Below, piece after piece: positions 29,258 to 39,773 of a DNA stretch of 64,000 nucleotides (position 1 is its first letter; the number at the start of each line of letters is the position of its first letter). The translations under genes and the position numbers were made by a program. The DNA is from Prorocentrum cordatum (taxonomy: Eukaryota > Sar > Dinophyceae > Prorocentrales > Prorocentraceae), in NCBI GenBank assembly GCA_963575745.1, contig CAUYUJ010014198.1, positions 193,734-257,733 on the forward strand, read 5' to 3'. Under the pieces are notes generated by a model, which was not told the origin of the DNA, made no database searches, and worked only from the letters and a program-made list of their open reading frames with translations.

Positions 29258-30845
29258 CTTTCTCGACACCAGAGGGGGTGCGCAGGGGGTGGTCTCTCAG
29301 CGCGGGCGGCCTCTATGGGTGCCAGGGTCGGAGAGCGTGGCAGGCGTGGCACTTTCTCGATACCAGAGTGGTGCGCAGGGGGTGGTCTCTCACCGCGGCC
29401 GCTGTCCGTGACGGTCGTCCAGGGCACAGCAGCCATGGCATATTCTCGACACCGCAGGGGGTGCGCAGGGGGTCGTCTCTCACCGCGGCCGCTATCCGTA
29501 ACGGTCGTCCAGGGCACAGCAGGCATTGCATATTCTCGACACCAGAGGGGGTGCGCAGGGGGTGGTGTCTCACCGCGGCCGCTATCCGTGACGGTCGTCC
29601 AGGGCACAGCAGGCATGACATATTCTCGGCACCCGAGGGACAGCAGGCGTGGCATATTCTCGACACCATAGGGGGTGCGCAGGGGGCGGTCTTCCACCGC
29701 GGCCGCTATCCGTGACGGTCATCCAGGGCACAGCAGGCATGGCATATTCTCGACTCCAGAGGGGGTGCGCAGGGGGCGGTCTCTCACCGCGGCCGCTATC
29801 CGTGACGTTCGTCCAGGGCGCAGCAGGCGTGGCATATTCTCGACACCATAGGGGGTGCGCAGGGGGTGGTCTCTCACCGCGGCCGCTATCCGTGACGTCG
29901 TCCTGGGCATAGCAGGCATGGCACGTCTCGGCACCATAGGGGGTGCGCAGGAGGTGGTCTCTCACCGCGGCCGCTATCCGTGACGGTCGTCCAGGGCACA
30001 GTAGGCATGGCATATTCTCGACACCGTAGGGAGTGCGCAGGGGGTGGTCTCTCAGCGCGGCCTCCATACGTGACGGTCGTCCAGGGCGCAGCAAACATGG
30101 CATATTCTCGACGCCAGAGGGGGTGCGCAGGGGGTGTCTTCTCACCGCGGCCGCTATCCGTGACGGTCGTCCAGGGCACAGCAGGCATGGCATATTCTCG
30201 ACACCAGAGGGGGTGCGCAGGGGGTGGTCTCCCACCGCGGCCGCTATCCGTGACGGTCGTCCATGGCACAGCAGGCATGGCGTATTCTCGGCACCAAAAA
30301 AAGGGAGTGCGCCGCGGCCGCTATCCGCCACGGTCGTTCAGGGCACAGCAGGCGTGGCATATTCTCGACACCATAGGGGGTGCGCAGGGGGTGGTCTCTC
30401 ATCGCGGCTGCTATCCGTGACGGTCGTCCAGGGCACAGCAGGCATGGCATATTCTCGACGCCAGAAGGGGGTGCGAAGGGGGGGGTCTCTCACCGCGGCC
30501 GCTATCCGTGACGGTCGTCCAGGGCGCAGCAGGCATGGCATATTCTCGACACCTTAATAGGGGGTGCGCAGGGGGTGGTCTCTCATCGCGGCTGCTACCC
30601 GTGACGGTCGTCCAGGGCACAGCAGGCATGGCATATTCTCGGCACCATAATAAGGGGGTGCGCAGGGGGTGGTCTCTCACAGCACCATAGGGGGTGCGCA
30701 GGGGGTGATGTGATGTCCGAGTGCGGCCGCTATCCGTGACGGTCGTCCTGGGCGTAGCAGGAATGGCATCTTCTCGACATCATGGGGGGGCGCAGGTTGT
30801 GGTCTCTCAGCGCGGCCTCTATCCGTGACGGCGGTGCTCAGGGCA
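29258..30845 (+). repeat. 90-bp satellite array, about 17 copies
   Basis: Unit: CAGCAGGCATGGCATATTCT, CGACACCAGAGGGGGTGCGC, AGGGGGTGGTCTCTCACCGC, GGCCGCTATCCGTGACGGTC, GTCCAGGGCA. It is 90 bp, so plus-strand frames repeat a 30-residue peptide (for example GMAYSRHQRGCAGG). Most units contain GCGGCCGC. Some units carry small indels that break the frame, which argues against selection as one protein. Confidence 0.95.
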
Positions 30846-30921
30846 CGTCGGTACGTAAGTTTCCTATCCGGACCTGTCGCTTTCATGGCGCAGGGGAACG
30901 CAGTTCAACCGTCATCAAGAA

Positions 30922-30943
30922 TTCGTAGCCACCTTGGCTCATG
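30922..30943 (+). other. diverged spliced-leader relic
   Basis: Matches the 22-nt leader at 18 positions. Substitutions are C to T at position 2, TT to CC at 11-12 and A to T at 21. It stands 50 bp before the ATG of a gene-like region in the same orientation, as expected of a retroposed cDNA. Confidence 0.6.
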
Positions 30944-30992
30944 CAGGCTCAAACCGTTCGGGTGACTGTCCGTCGAAGGTGCAGCGCTCGTC

Positions 30993-32121
30993 ATGGCGCC
31001 CAAATGTGCCATGTCGGCGCTGCCGCCTCCATGCGAGCAGCTCAAGAAGTCAATGCTAGAGCTGGGCGCCGAAGTGAGCGTAGAAGGTTTGCGCGGACAT
31101 GCTGACAGGCATGGGGGTGGCTTGGTACGCAGCGCATTCAATGCTTACCAGCGACAGCTTCTTAACTGGTGGCCTGACACGCCCCTCGCCAGGTGCAATG
31201 AGTTGCCGCGAACAGAAGGCGCCGACGATGCCAGGCTGTGCTTGGTGAGGTACCTGCTGAACCCTTCGTCCGGCGGGTTCCCCGCTGATCAGCCGGGGGA
31301 GTCGGGAGAGGGTGATGGGTCGCCGTTGGCGAAAGTTCGGCGGGTCGGCGACGCCGGCAACGGGGGCGCTGCCACGCCCGCGCAGGACACGCCCGCGGGG
31401 GCGTTGACACCCCCGCGCAGAGCCCAGACGTGGTGGAATCCCTCGTCAACTCCTTCGGAATCGAGAAAGAGAAGGCGAACGGCCTGTTCTGCTTCCCGCT
31501 CATGGAGGCGCACTTCAAGTGGCAGAGCGCCGACATTGTGCACCGGGTCAAGAGGTTCGGGCACGCGCTCGCGCACGGGCGTTTCCTGGCGCCCACCGCG
31601 TCACAGGGTCAGACGATCCGCGCCGGAGTGACCATCGACTGCGCGCAGGACACGAGCATTGGCAGACCAGAGGAGAGAGCGGAGAACTGGTGGCCGCACT
31701 TGAACGTGATGCTCAGCAGAGCCACTTTCATGGACGATATGCTCTTACTTCGGCCGCCGCCAAGGGAGGTCCTGCATAAAGGCCCGCCTCCGCCCGTGCA
31801 CAAGACCCTGCAGAAGTTCGATGGGCGCATGGCCGCGGAGACGCGGGAGATCGAGGCCCTCGCTCTGAAGCGCCACTGGATCTTGCCAGCGGCGTGGGGC
31901 TGTCGGAGCGCGCGGCCGCCAGAGTCTTTCCGACAAAGGCAGCGCTGTCCAGCCGCGTCGAATTCGCGCGGCCCGCGCCGCTCCTGGACGATTTCGGAGC
32001 GCCCGCCCAACTTCGGTCTTCGTGGCAACCACAGCCCAGAGATTTTCCATCGAAGGGCATTCGCATATCGCACGCAGGCGTATCACGTTTGCTATGCAAG
32101 TCTTCTGCGCGCGCACCATAG
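30993..32121 (+). pseudogene. frameshifted retropseudogene, unknown protein
   Basis: Follows the diverged leader relic. Frame 1 opens at ATG 30993 (MAPKCAMSALPPPCEQLKK) and holds FNAYQRQLLNWWPDTPLARC. It leaves frame near the C run at about 31405-31425. The second frame continues with DVVESLVNSFGIEKEKANGL, HFKWQSADIVHRVKRFGHAL and ENWWPHLNVMLSRATFMDDM to about 31880. A third frame continues with GVGLSERAAARVFPTKAALS and DFPSKGIRISHAGVSRLL to TAG 32121. The three segments have uniform coding character, so this was one protein of about 370 residues. The breaks could be real mutations or assembly errors; the first lies in a C5 run. I do not recognise the family. No introns or poly(A) seen. Confidence 0.6.
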
Positions 32122-32529
32122 AGACTCACCGTCGCGGCGACAGACGCGCGGGAGCTGCATGAGACTAGAAAGAGTAGACCGACCGAGGGCAGAAAGGGAG
32201 GCAGGGGTGCGGGAGGACGCAGCACGAGGCGAGGGGGTGTGATTTGCACCAACTTCCACAGTGGGCCCCCTGACTGCTCGAGCTGTGGCAAATCGTTTTG
32301 CATCACCTCATTGGTTGTTGCGATCCCAGGAAACGGACCTCGGTGACCACCTCGAACTTGTTCCCGATGAAGGATAGAAAGCGGGGAAGAGGGAGGAGGT
32401 TCACTCAGTAGTGTGTTGGATGACAATATAGGGCAACATTCGCGACGAGGGTTTAGAACGCAGGATATCGCATGTGTGATAATGAAGAGCAAACACGTAG
32501 TATTTAAATTAAGTGTGTGGGGTTCCTCG
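32122..32529. other. no gene seen
   Basis: Unique DNA between the retropseudogene and the second satellite composite. Confidence 0.4.
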
Positions 32530-32720
32530 GTACCGTAATTCCCAACCAACCTGTGTTGTTGGGTCTTCGTTTCGAAGGGACGGTCCCCGCGTTTCCTCCT
32601 CCTCCTCCCTGCTCCTCTTCCTCCTCCTCCTCCTCCTCCTCATCATCATCATCAGCATCGTCATCATCGTCGTCATCATCATCATCATCAGCATCATCAT
32701 GTCGGCCCCCCTCCCCCACG
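32530..32720 (+). repeat. leader module of satellite composite 2, with CTC/CAT simple DNA
   Basis: AACCAACCTGTGTTGTTGGG and TCTTCGTTTCGAAGGGACGG align with the leader of composite 1 (26706-26750). Then CTC runs and CATCAT runs (about 32600-32699) lead to the array. The left terminal inverted repeat of composite 1 is not found here. Confidence 0.75.
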
Positions 32721-33870
32721 CGTTCCGTGACCCCATAGGAGCTCCGCCGAAGGCCCCCGTGGCGCAGTCCGCACGCGTCTCCCCCATCCAGTACAGCGTT
32801 TCGTGGCCCCATAGGGGCTCCACCGAAGGTCCCCGTGGCGCAGTCCGCATGCGTCTCCCTCACCCAGCACAGCGTTTCGTGGCCACATAGGGAGCTCCAC
32901 CGAAGGTCCCCGTGGCGCAGTCCGCATGCGTCTCCCCCGCCCAGTTTAGCGTTTCGTGGCCCCGCAGGGGCTCCACCGAAGGTCCCCGTGGCGCAGTCCG
33001 CATGCGTCCCCCTCACCCAGTGCAGTTTTTTGTGACCCCATAGCGAGAGCCACCGAAGGTCCTCGTGGCCCAGTCCGCGTGCGTCTCCCCCACCCAGTAC
33101 AGCGTTTCGTGGCCCCATAGGGTTCCGCCGAAGGCCCCCGTGGCGCAGTCCGCATGCGTCTCCTCCACCCAGTGCAGCGTTTCGTGGCCGCATAGGAACC
33201 TCCGCCGAATGTGCCCGTGGCGCAGTCCGCATGCGTCTCCCCCACCCAGTACAGCGTTTCGTAGCCCAATAGGGGGTCCACCGAAGGTCCCCGTGGCGCA
33301 GTCCGCATGCGTCTCCCTCACCTAGTACAGCGTTTCGTAGCCCAAGAAGGAACTTCACCGAAGGTTCCCGTGGCGCAGTCCGCATGCGTCTCCCTCACCC
33401 AGTACAGCGTTCCGGGGCCCCAAAGAGAGCGCCACCGAAGGTCCCCGTGGCGCAGTCCGCATGCGTCTCCCCCACCCAGTACAGCGTGTCGTGGCCCCAT
33501 AAGGGAGCTCCACCGAAGGTCCCCGTGGCGCAGTCCGCATGCGTTTCCCCCACCCAGTACAGCGCTTCGTGGCCCCATAGGGGCTCCACCGAAGGTACCC
33601 GTGGCGCAGTCCGCATGCGTTTCCCTCACCCAGTACAGCGCTTCGTGGCCCCATGTGGAGCCCCACCGAAGGTCCCCGTGGCGCAGTCCGCATGCGTTTC
33701 CCTTTACCCAGTACAGCGTTCCGGGGCCCCAAAGAGAGCGCCACCGAAGGTCCCCGTGGCGCAGTCCGCATGCGTCTCCCCCACCCAGTACAGCGTGTCG
33801 TGGCCCCATAAGGGAGCTCCACCGAAGGTCCCCGTGGCGCAGTCCGCATGCGTCTCCCCCACCCAGTACA
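32721..33870. repeat. ~76-bp satellite array 2, 15 copies
   Basis: Unit: CATAGGGGCTCCACCGAAGG, TCCCCGTGGCGCAGTCCGCA, TGCGTCTCCCCCACCCAGTA, CAGCGTTTCGTGGCCC. It is related to array 1 unit by unit but differs consistently (GGCGCAGTCC for GGGGGTGTTC, CAGTACAGC for CAGGACAGC). A ~145-bp stretch at 33402-33545 recurs identically at 33711-33854, a 309-bp (four-unit) higher-order copy. Confidence 0.95.
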
Positions 33871-34427
33871 CCTCCGTCGGAGGCCGTCGGAGTTCCGCCC
33901 AGCGGCAAGAGCCTTGCCCGCTATCAGCCAGCCAGCTAGTTGTCGTTGCTCCGCGCAGCGGACGACCCGCGCGCGTCGCTGGGACTCCTTTGGGGGGACC
34001 TGCGCGCGTCGCGGGGACTCCGCGCTGCACTGCGCCCGCAGCCTTGGACTTTTGAGTGCGCGGGCAAAGAGGGAGTAAAAGAAGGGGAGGAAGCGGGCGC
34101 GATCCTCGCGGGGGGGCGCGCCGACATTGGCGTCGCGGCGCGCGGGCGATGCCGTCGGGGAGTCCTGGGGAAGCTCCTTGCGGCGGCCACGCCCAGCGTC
34201 ACGAGTATTCAGAGGCAGTCATTCTCAAACTATCGACGTTCATATGCAATGACACCGTGCTTTGTCATACTCGCATTTATGCACGTAGACTGGCTCGCAC
34301 GCAGATTCATTCACAGTCAGACGCACTCGCGCTAAGATTCACTGCGTTCAGTCACCCAACGTACTCAAGATCAATCGTTTTCGTTCGCGTTGTGTACCAC
34401 GTCACTCATTTCTGACACCCCTAGCAC
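33871..34427. other. segment between array 2 and its trailer, no gene seen
   Basis: GC-rich (GCGCGCGTCGC words, 33955-34200) then AT-richer unique DNA. It separates array 2 from its trailer and is absent at the corresponding place in composite 1. Confidence 0.5.
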
Positions 34428-34540
34428 GGTTCGTTGCTTCATGGGGTTCACCACCGAACAAGTGAATCACAATTGCGGCACTCACACCTGCATATGGTTG
34501 GGTCCTTCGTCAGGCTATATTTTTGCGACGCGAATTCGAA
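34428..34540 (+). repeat. trailer module of satellite composite 2
   Basis: GGTTCACCACCGAACAAG resembles the unit start. GGCACTCACACCTGCATATG and GTTGGGTCCTTCGTCAGGCT match the composite 1 trailer. Then TATATTTTTGCGACG matches TATGTCTTTTGCGAC that follows the composite 1 terminal repeat. The ~40-bp terminal repeat itself is missing, bounded by AGGCT on each side in composite 1. Confidence 0.75.
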
Positions 34541-35744
34541 AACCTCGCTCGTTACGAGCGCAGCAGAGCAGCGCAGGCCCGGCAGTAGCTTTGGAAGCGC
34601 CGGCTCATGCCCGCCCGCCCATGCGGGTGCTACGCCGAATCGGCGGACAAGCCGGCCATCGGTTCCAAAACGGCACGTGAACTTTTTAAGTGTGCAGCGA
34701 GTTGTCACATCGTTGGGCGATTTCGTTTTCGCTGTTCTCACGTAGCGCAGACTGGGTCCACATGTGCGCAGCACTGATTGAGCTCAACAGTGCCTGAACA
34801 CCACCAGACTGCGAGCGCCGGGACGCTTGTGGACACCGCGCCACCCATGAACACCAATGCGTTCGAACAGGACAACAACGCAGAGCGCAACAGGATCAAT
34901 CAGTATTGCATTTTTGTCTTCAGCGCCCCTCCGTCGATGCTCCATCCTCCCATCCCACTTCCTTCCTCTAATGAATCGTCCCCCGTCAATCTTTCCACCC
35001 TAGCATCCTCCATCCTTCCACCCGTCCCCCCCTCTGTGCATCTTTCCATCACTTATGACCCCTCTTGCCTTCATCCCTCATTTATCTCTCGATCCTTCTA
35101 CCCATCCAGCCCGTCTCTCTTCCCCCACTATCTCCTGCATCCCTCCCTGCCCAAGTCCCTCCAGCCATCAACTCATCCCTCCTGCCTCCTCCCTCCAGTC
35201 GTCCTCCATCCTTCATCATAATTTCGCTGTCATCCTCCCACCTTTCCTCCTTCCACCCCTTCTTCCGCCGGTCATGCTGCATCCGCCCTGCTCCCTCATC
35301 AATCCATTGCCCGCCTCCTTTTCCTGCTTCCAACAATCCCTCGACCCATCAATCTTTCTTTGTTCCTCCTTCGCTTTCCCTCCCTCGTCATCATTTCCTC
35401 ATCGTCCACGTTTCCTTGCTCATCCCTCCTCCGTCCGCCCCTCCATCCCCCAATCCTTCCATGTCATCTCCCCTTCTCCTTCAATTCGCCCCTTCTCCAC
35501 CTCCTCCTCCTGTGCCTCTTCCACGTCGTCGTCGTCGTCCTCCTCCTCCTCCTCCTCCTTCTACCTCCTCCTCCTCCTCCTCCTCCTCCTCCTCCTCCTC
35601 CTCCCTGGAAAGACCCTCGAAGACATGTGCGGTGCAGTCCTGGACTGCATGCTGCGACACTTCCCTGATCTATGCAATTGGCCTGGGGATGGTTTCTGGA
35701 TGGGTCTGTGGGGGTACGCGAAGCGTCGAGCATTGGCAAGGACG
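34541..35744. repeat. pyrimidine-strand-biased region with CTC run
   Basis: From about 34930 to 35610 the plus strand is rich in CATCCTTCC, CCCTCC and TTCCTCC words, ending in GTC and CTC runs (35526-35603). Ser/Pro/Leu-rich frames are by-products. 34541-34930 is unique DNA with no recognised gene. Confidence 0.6.
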
Positions 35745-35965
35745 GTACATGGACAAACTATTCGAACCCTCGCGCACTTGAGGGGGGTGTTCATCAGCAC
35801 GGCGCCCCCGACATCAATGTTGATTCCAGCATGGCATGGGTGGTGGCTCGGGCATTCGAGCATTTCTGTCCACCCATGCCTTCTCCACTGCCGCACCCTC
35901 AAGATTGATTGAACGGGTCGGGGGGGCGTCTTGCGCCGCAGGGTTCGAACTTATTGCCCATGTAC
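35745..35965. mobile_element. short inverted-repeat element, family F, copy 2
   Basis: GTACATGGACAAACTATTCG at the left; the right end is its imperfect complement (CGAACTTATTGCCCATGTAC). Internal blocks CACTTGAGGGGG, TGTTCATCAGC and CACTGCCGCACCCTCA match 25250-25456. Confidence 0.75.
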
Positions 35966-36420
35966 GGGTTTGCTTGCCAGTTTCGGGCAGCTTTACTTCG
36001 CATGCTCAATCTGTGTCTGTATCATGTTCACTCTGTGTTTGTAGCACGTGCTATTTTTTTGTTTGGGGGGCACGGCGAGGACAGCCACGATGAGGCGGGG
36101 ACGGCCCGAGGAACGCGCAGCAGCGCGTGCACCACACTTGCCCCCCTTGCTTGCACACGCCAAGCGACCAATATGACAAACGCTTGTTTTTCCAGCTCCC
36201 CATACGTGAAACAGGGCACGCAACCAGAGACGAACACGCAAACCAATCTCGTCTGGGCGGGTCGGGCGGGCGGGGCCTGGCAGGGGGTCGAGTGGGCAGA
36301 TTGAACGGGCAGGCCGATCAGGGCGGGCGGGCGAGCGTCGCTATTCGGGCGGGTCGCTCCGGGTCCGACTCAGGCCTTCGACGGACGAGTCGGGCGGGTG
36401 GACGGGGCTGTCGGGTCGGG

Positions 36421-36520
36421 NNNNNNNNNNNNNNNNNNNNNNNNNNNNNNNNNNNNNNNNNNNNNNNNNNNNNNNNNNNNNNNNNNNNNNNNNNNNNNNN
36501 NNNNNNNNNNNNNNNNNNNN
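36421..36520. other. assembly gap (100 N)
   Basis: Exactly 100 unknown bases, a conventional scaffold-gap size. The flanks are GC-rich (CGGGCGGG words left, GGA run right). Confidence 0.99.
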
Positions 36521-36736
36521 GAGGAGGGGGAGGAGGATGGGAGGAGGATAGGAGGAGTTGGGCTGTTGTCGAGCTGGGCTGCTGCTTCAAGCGGGACCAG
36601 TCGCGTCTGGCTGGCGGGCCCCCGGCGGGGCGGATGCGGGCACGATTGTCGGCGGAGCGGGTGGGCGGCGGCTGCCTTTCTCGGGCGGGTCGGCTGGGGA
36701 TCAGCGTGCCCAGGCCTCCTCGAGCAATGATAAATA

Positions 36737-36905
36737 TCATGACGGGCGATTTTTCGCCATTTCGTCCTGTGGGGACCTCGCCGGGCCTCGGGAGCGTCAA
36801 CAAAGAAAAACGACTCAGGATGAGAAGCCAGTTCTGGGGAAGGGGTCCAGACTTCTGGGGGTCGACGTCATGAACAAAATCATGACGTCGGGGGTCTGGG
36901 TGCGG
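36737..36905. repeat. hairpin-bearing repeat family H, copy 1
   Basis: Aligns with 56109-56280 through CTCGCCGGGCCTCGGGAGCG and surrounding bases. Near its right end is a perfect hairpin, GACGTCATGA (36864-36873), loop ACAAAA, TCATGACGTC (36880-36889). A third ATCATGACG sits at the left edge. Confidence 0.75.
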
Positions 36906-37060
36906 GGCAGTCTTCGGTCCCCGCTGGCCGCGCGGAGGCTTTTGAGCGTTTCGCGATCCGCGCAGGGGCGTTCTTCGGGTGCTCTCGCGGGACTTGGGTC
37001 GACCAAGAGAAAATCGGCGCCCATCCACCCACGATCTGCTGGGTCGCAGCTGGGTCGTTA

Positions 37061-37270
37061 GTGGGGTGGTGACGCGGGTGGGTCGTAATTAGGTGGTCGT
37101 AGGTGGGCAGGTGGGCAAGTGCCTAAACTCTCAACATCGCTGGATTGTAGGTGGGGTGGTGACGCGGGTGGGTCATAGGTGGTCGTAGGTGGGCAGGTGG
37201 GCAAGTGCCTAAACTCTCAACCTCGCTGGATTGTAGGTGGGGTGGCGTCGTTTGGTTTCTGGTCCACTGG
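37061..37270. repeat. 90/85-bp tandem duplication plus half of a family J end
   Basis: 37061-37150 and 37151-37235 repeat GTGGGGTGGTGACGCGGGTG ... CTCAAC(A/C)TCGCTGGATTGTAG. The third start, at 37236, runs into GGTGGGGTGGCGTCGTTTGG and TTTCTGGTCC, which resembles one arm of the foldback family J (51494-51820, 59445-59580). Confidence 0.8.
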
Positions 37271-37759
37271 GGGCTCATCGCGGTCCCAGCGGGCCTTTCA
37301 GAGGCGCTCTCGGCGACCCGCGGGGGCTTCCGCGGCCCCTCCCCCCCCAGGGCCGCCGCGCGCCAGGATCGGAATGTGCATCGCCTTCTGGACCCGTCCG
37401 CCTCCCGCGGGGCGTCGAGAACAAAAGAACCCCTTACCTCCCTACCACAACAGAGACGTGGCCTCATTCATGCCCCCGTCTCTGCATTCGGGCTAATCTG
37501 GGTGGCCTGGTTTCATACACCTGCAGGAGAGACCCCCTATCCCTAATGTTTTGGACCTCTCAACTTAGGTCCGCTCCCAAAGGGGTAGGGGTCCGTCTAG
37601 TGCTCATCAAGGGGGAGGGCAGAACGCACAGAGGGGTGCAGCACGGTTCTAGACGCTTCGCGTTATCCCACCAGCCCATCCAGAAGCGGTGTTTTGAGCG
37701 ATGTGTTGTGGACGTGGCGGAGCACGCGGTGGGAACAACAGGCTGTGGAAGCCGTCATG
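37271..37759. other. no gene seen
   Basis: GC-rich unique DNA; no supported frame. Confidence 0.4.
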
Positions 37760-37945
37760 GAATCGGAGGAGGATGAGGAGGAGCAGGATGAGGAGGAGGA
37801 GGAGGATGAGGAGGAGGAGGAGGAGGAGGAGGAGGAGGAGGAGGGGGAGGGGGATGAGAAGGAGGAGGTGGAGGTGGAGGAGGAGGAGGAGGATGATGAT
37901 GAGGAGGAGGAGAATGGGGACCTGCAGGGAGATGAAGGATGAGGG
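37760..37945. repeat. (GGA)n microsatellite
   Basis: GGA/GAT triplet run giving Glu- or Arg-rich frames. Confidence 0.9.
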
Positions 37946-38071
37946 AGGAGGAGAAATATGTGGATGAGGACGAGGAGGTAGAGGGGCAAGTTTCCAGCGG
38001 GAACTCCGCAAGCTGTCTCGCTCACTCTCACCCGCCCGCCCTCCCACAGCAGAGTTAGCACCCGAGTTTTA

Positions 38072-38735
38072 GCATGGGCAGGGGCCGCCATCGACAACTG
38101 TCGGGAACCAATGCAGACGCCAGCCAGGTGCGCGACGCCCGCGAGGTGCGCCGCACATACCAGGTGCACCACGCGCACCAGGTGCGCCACATTGGGCAAT
38201 ATCCACTATGCCTGTCAAAAACCAATGCAGAGAGACGGCGGGTTTGCCAGCATTGTGCATTGCGTGCGCACCCGCAATCACATTGCACTTGTTTTTGACA
38301 GGGATGGTGGGCCTGCGCGCAGCAGGCAATATGCAGGGGGCCTCTCCGCCGACCCCGTCAAGAACCAATGCGAAGTGATGGCGGGGGAGCCCGTGCATGA
38401 TGCTGATGTTGGTGCAGGGTGCATCGTGTATGGTGCTCTTGCAGTGGGTGGAGGGGGTGGGGCCGGGGGGCACTGCACAGAGCAGGCACTCTGCCGCCCC
38501 CCCGCCGTCCCTGTCGAAAACCCATGCAAGGTGATCGCGGGCGCCCGCGCACGATCCAGAGGTTGGTACAAAGCGTATTTTCGTATAGTTTTGTGGAAGG
38601 AATGATGCGAGGGGGTATTGGCATTGCACACAGCAGGCAATATGTCGACCCCCCCACCGTCCCTGTCAAGGACCAATGCGAAGTGATCGCGCGGCGCCCG
38701 CGCATGATCCGGACTTTTGTGTAATATGCGCTTTG
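38072..38735. repeat. degenerate ~110-160-bp tandem repeat, about five units
   Basis: Each unit holds a GCAGGCAATATG word, then CCCTGTCAAGAACCAATGC, then GAAGTGATCGCGGGCGCCCG and CGCATGATC or close variants. On the minus strand the peptide HWFLTG or HWSLTG recurs. Unit lengths vary and frames shift. Confidence 0.7.
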
Positions 38736-38775
38736 TTCCCCAAGGAGTGGGTTCTTACTTCTCCCCGAAGGAACT

Positions 38776-38995
38776 GGGGCTGTCTGCCGGTCTGGCGGCT
38801 ATTGTGTCGCCGTCGCCGCCTCGTCGCTGCCCGTCGTCTGGGCCTGTCTGCCGGTCTGGCGGCTATGTTGTCGCCGTCGCCGCCACGTCGCCGCCTCGTC
38901 GCCACCCGTCGTCTGGGCCTGTCTGCCTGTCTGGCGGCTATGTTGTTGCCGTCGCCGCCCCGTCGCCGCCTCGTCGCCGCCCCGTGGCCGCCCTG
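38776..38995. repeat. three ~70-bp tandem repeats in the E left module
   Basis: GGGCCTGTCTGCCGGTCTGG, CGGCTATGTTGTCGCCGTCG, CCGCC... repeated three times, starting near 38776, 38840 and 38915. The compact E copy has a single related GCCGTCGCCGCC block. Confidence 0.85.
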
Positions 38996-38999
38996 TCGC

Positions 39000-39062
39000 C
39001 ACCTAGATTGCACGATCGCACCACGTAGATTGCCCACCAATGATTGCACCACGTTGATTCTC
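39000..39062. repeat. TTGCACCACGTAGATTGC array (X), left remnant
   Basis: Three degenerate copies of the ~18-bp unit before R unit 1. Continued in kind at 40371-40450 (short remnant) and 47843-48250. Confidence 0.75.
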
Positions 39063-39738
39063 CGTTCTAAAAATAGAAAAGGATCTACCCCCCCCCCGGC
39101 GTTATCGCTAGCCCTTTCGGGTATGTGAATCATATATGATTCTGACCACGTGTCCATCCTAAATATGAAATCACAATGTCCCAGGCCAGCCGGGTTCCCC
39201 CCCCCTGAGGTTCCCTTGTGAAAACACTATGCGGTGACATTTTTTGTTCTAACATAGCACTTTTTCACAAATCCCTTGCAAAACATGGGACGAAATGCAC
39301 ACGCGCGCGTCGTCGCGCGCGCATGCCTGAATCCGTCAAAAACCTTCGGTGCCGGAAGGATTTCGCAATCGAGTTGCCAACCAGCATACAAAAACACAGG
39401 GTTTCGCAACATTGATTTGCTAAATTGGCTTCCACGCGAGCTCTTGCGAAATCTTAAGAAAACCATAGGTTTTTCAAGATTTTCACAACATGCTACCAAA
39501 CGGGCTTCGCGCGCGCGCATGTCGAAATCTGTCGAACGCCCTTGCGCGTGTGCCGTCGCGAGAATCCTCTGCAAAAAATGGGACGAAATGCAGACGCGCG
39601 CGTCGTCGCGGGCGTATGCCGAAAACCTTTAAAACCCATCGGTTTCGGAAGGATTTCAAAATCGTGTGTCCAAAAAACCTGCAATAACCCAAGGTTTCGC
39701 AACACGGATTTTCAACAAAAGCGTGCGCGCGCGTTCTT

Positions 39739-39773
<35 letters not shown>

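Noticed and set aside
26806-33870. CRISPR-like array
   Set aside because: Whole ~76-bp units are repeated, without unique spacers, in a eukaryotic context and with no cas genes.
33955-34200. CpG-island promoter
   Set aside because: GC-rich, but no associated gene, and CpG islands are not an established promoter mark in dinoflagellates.
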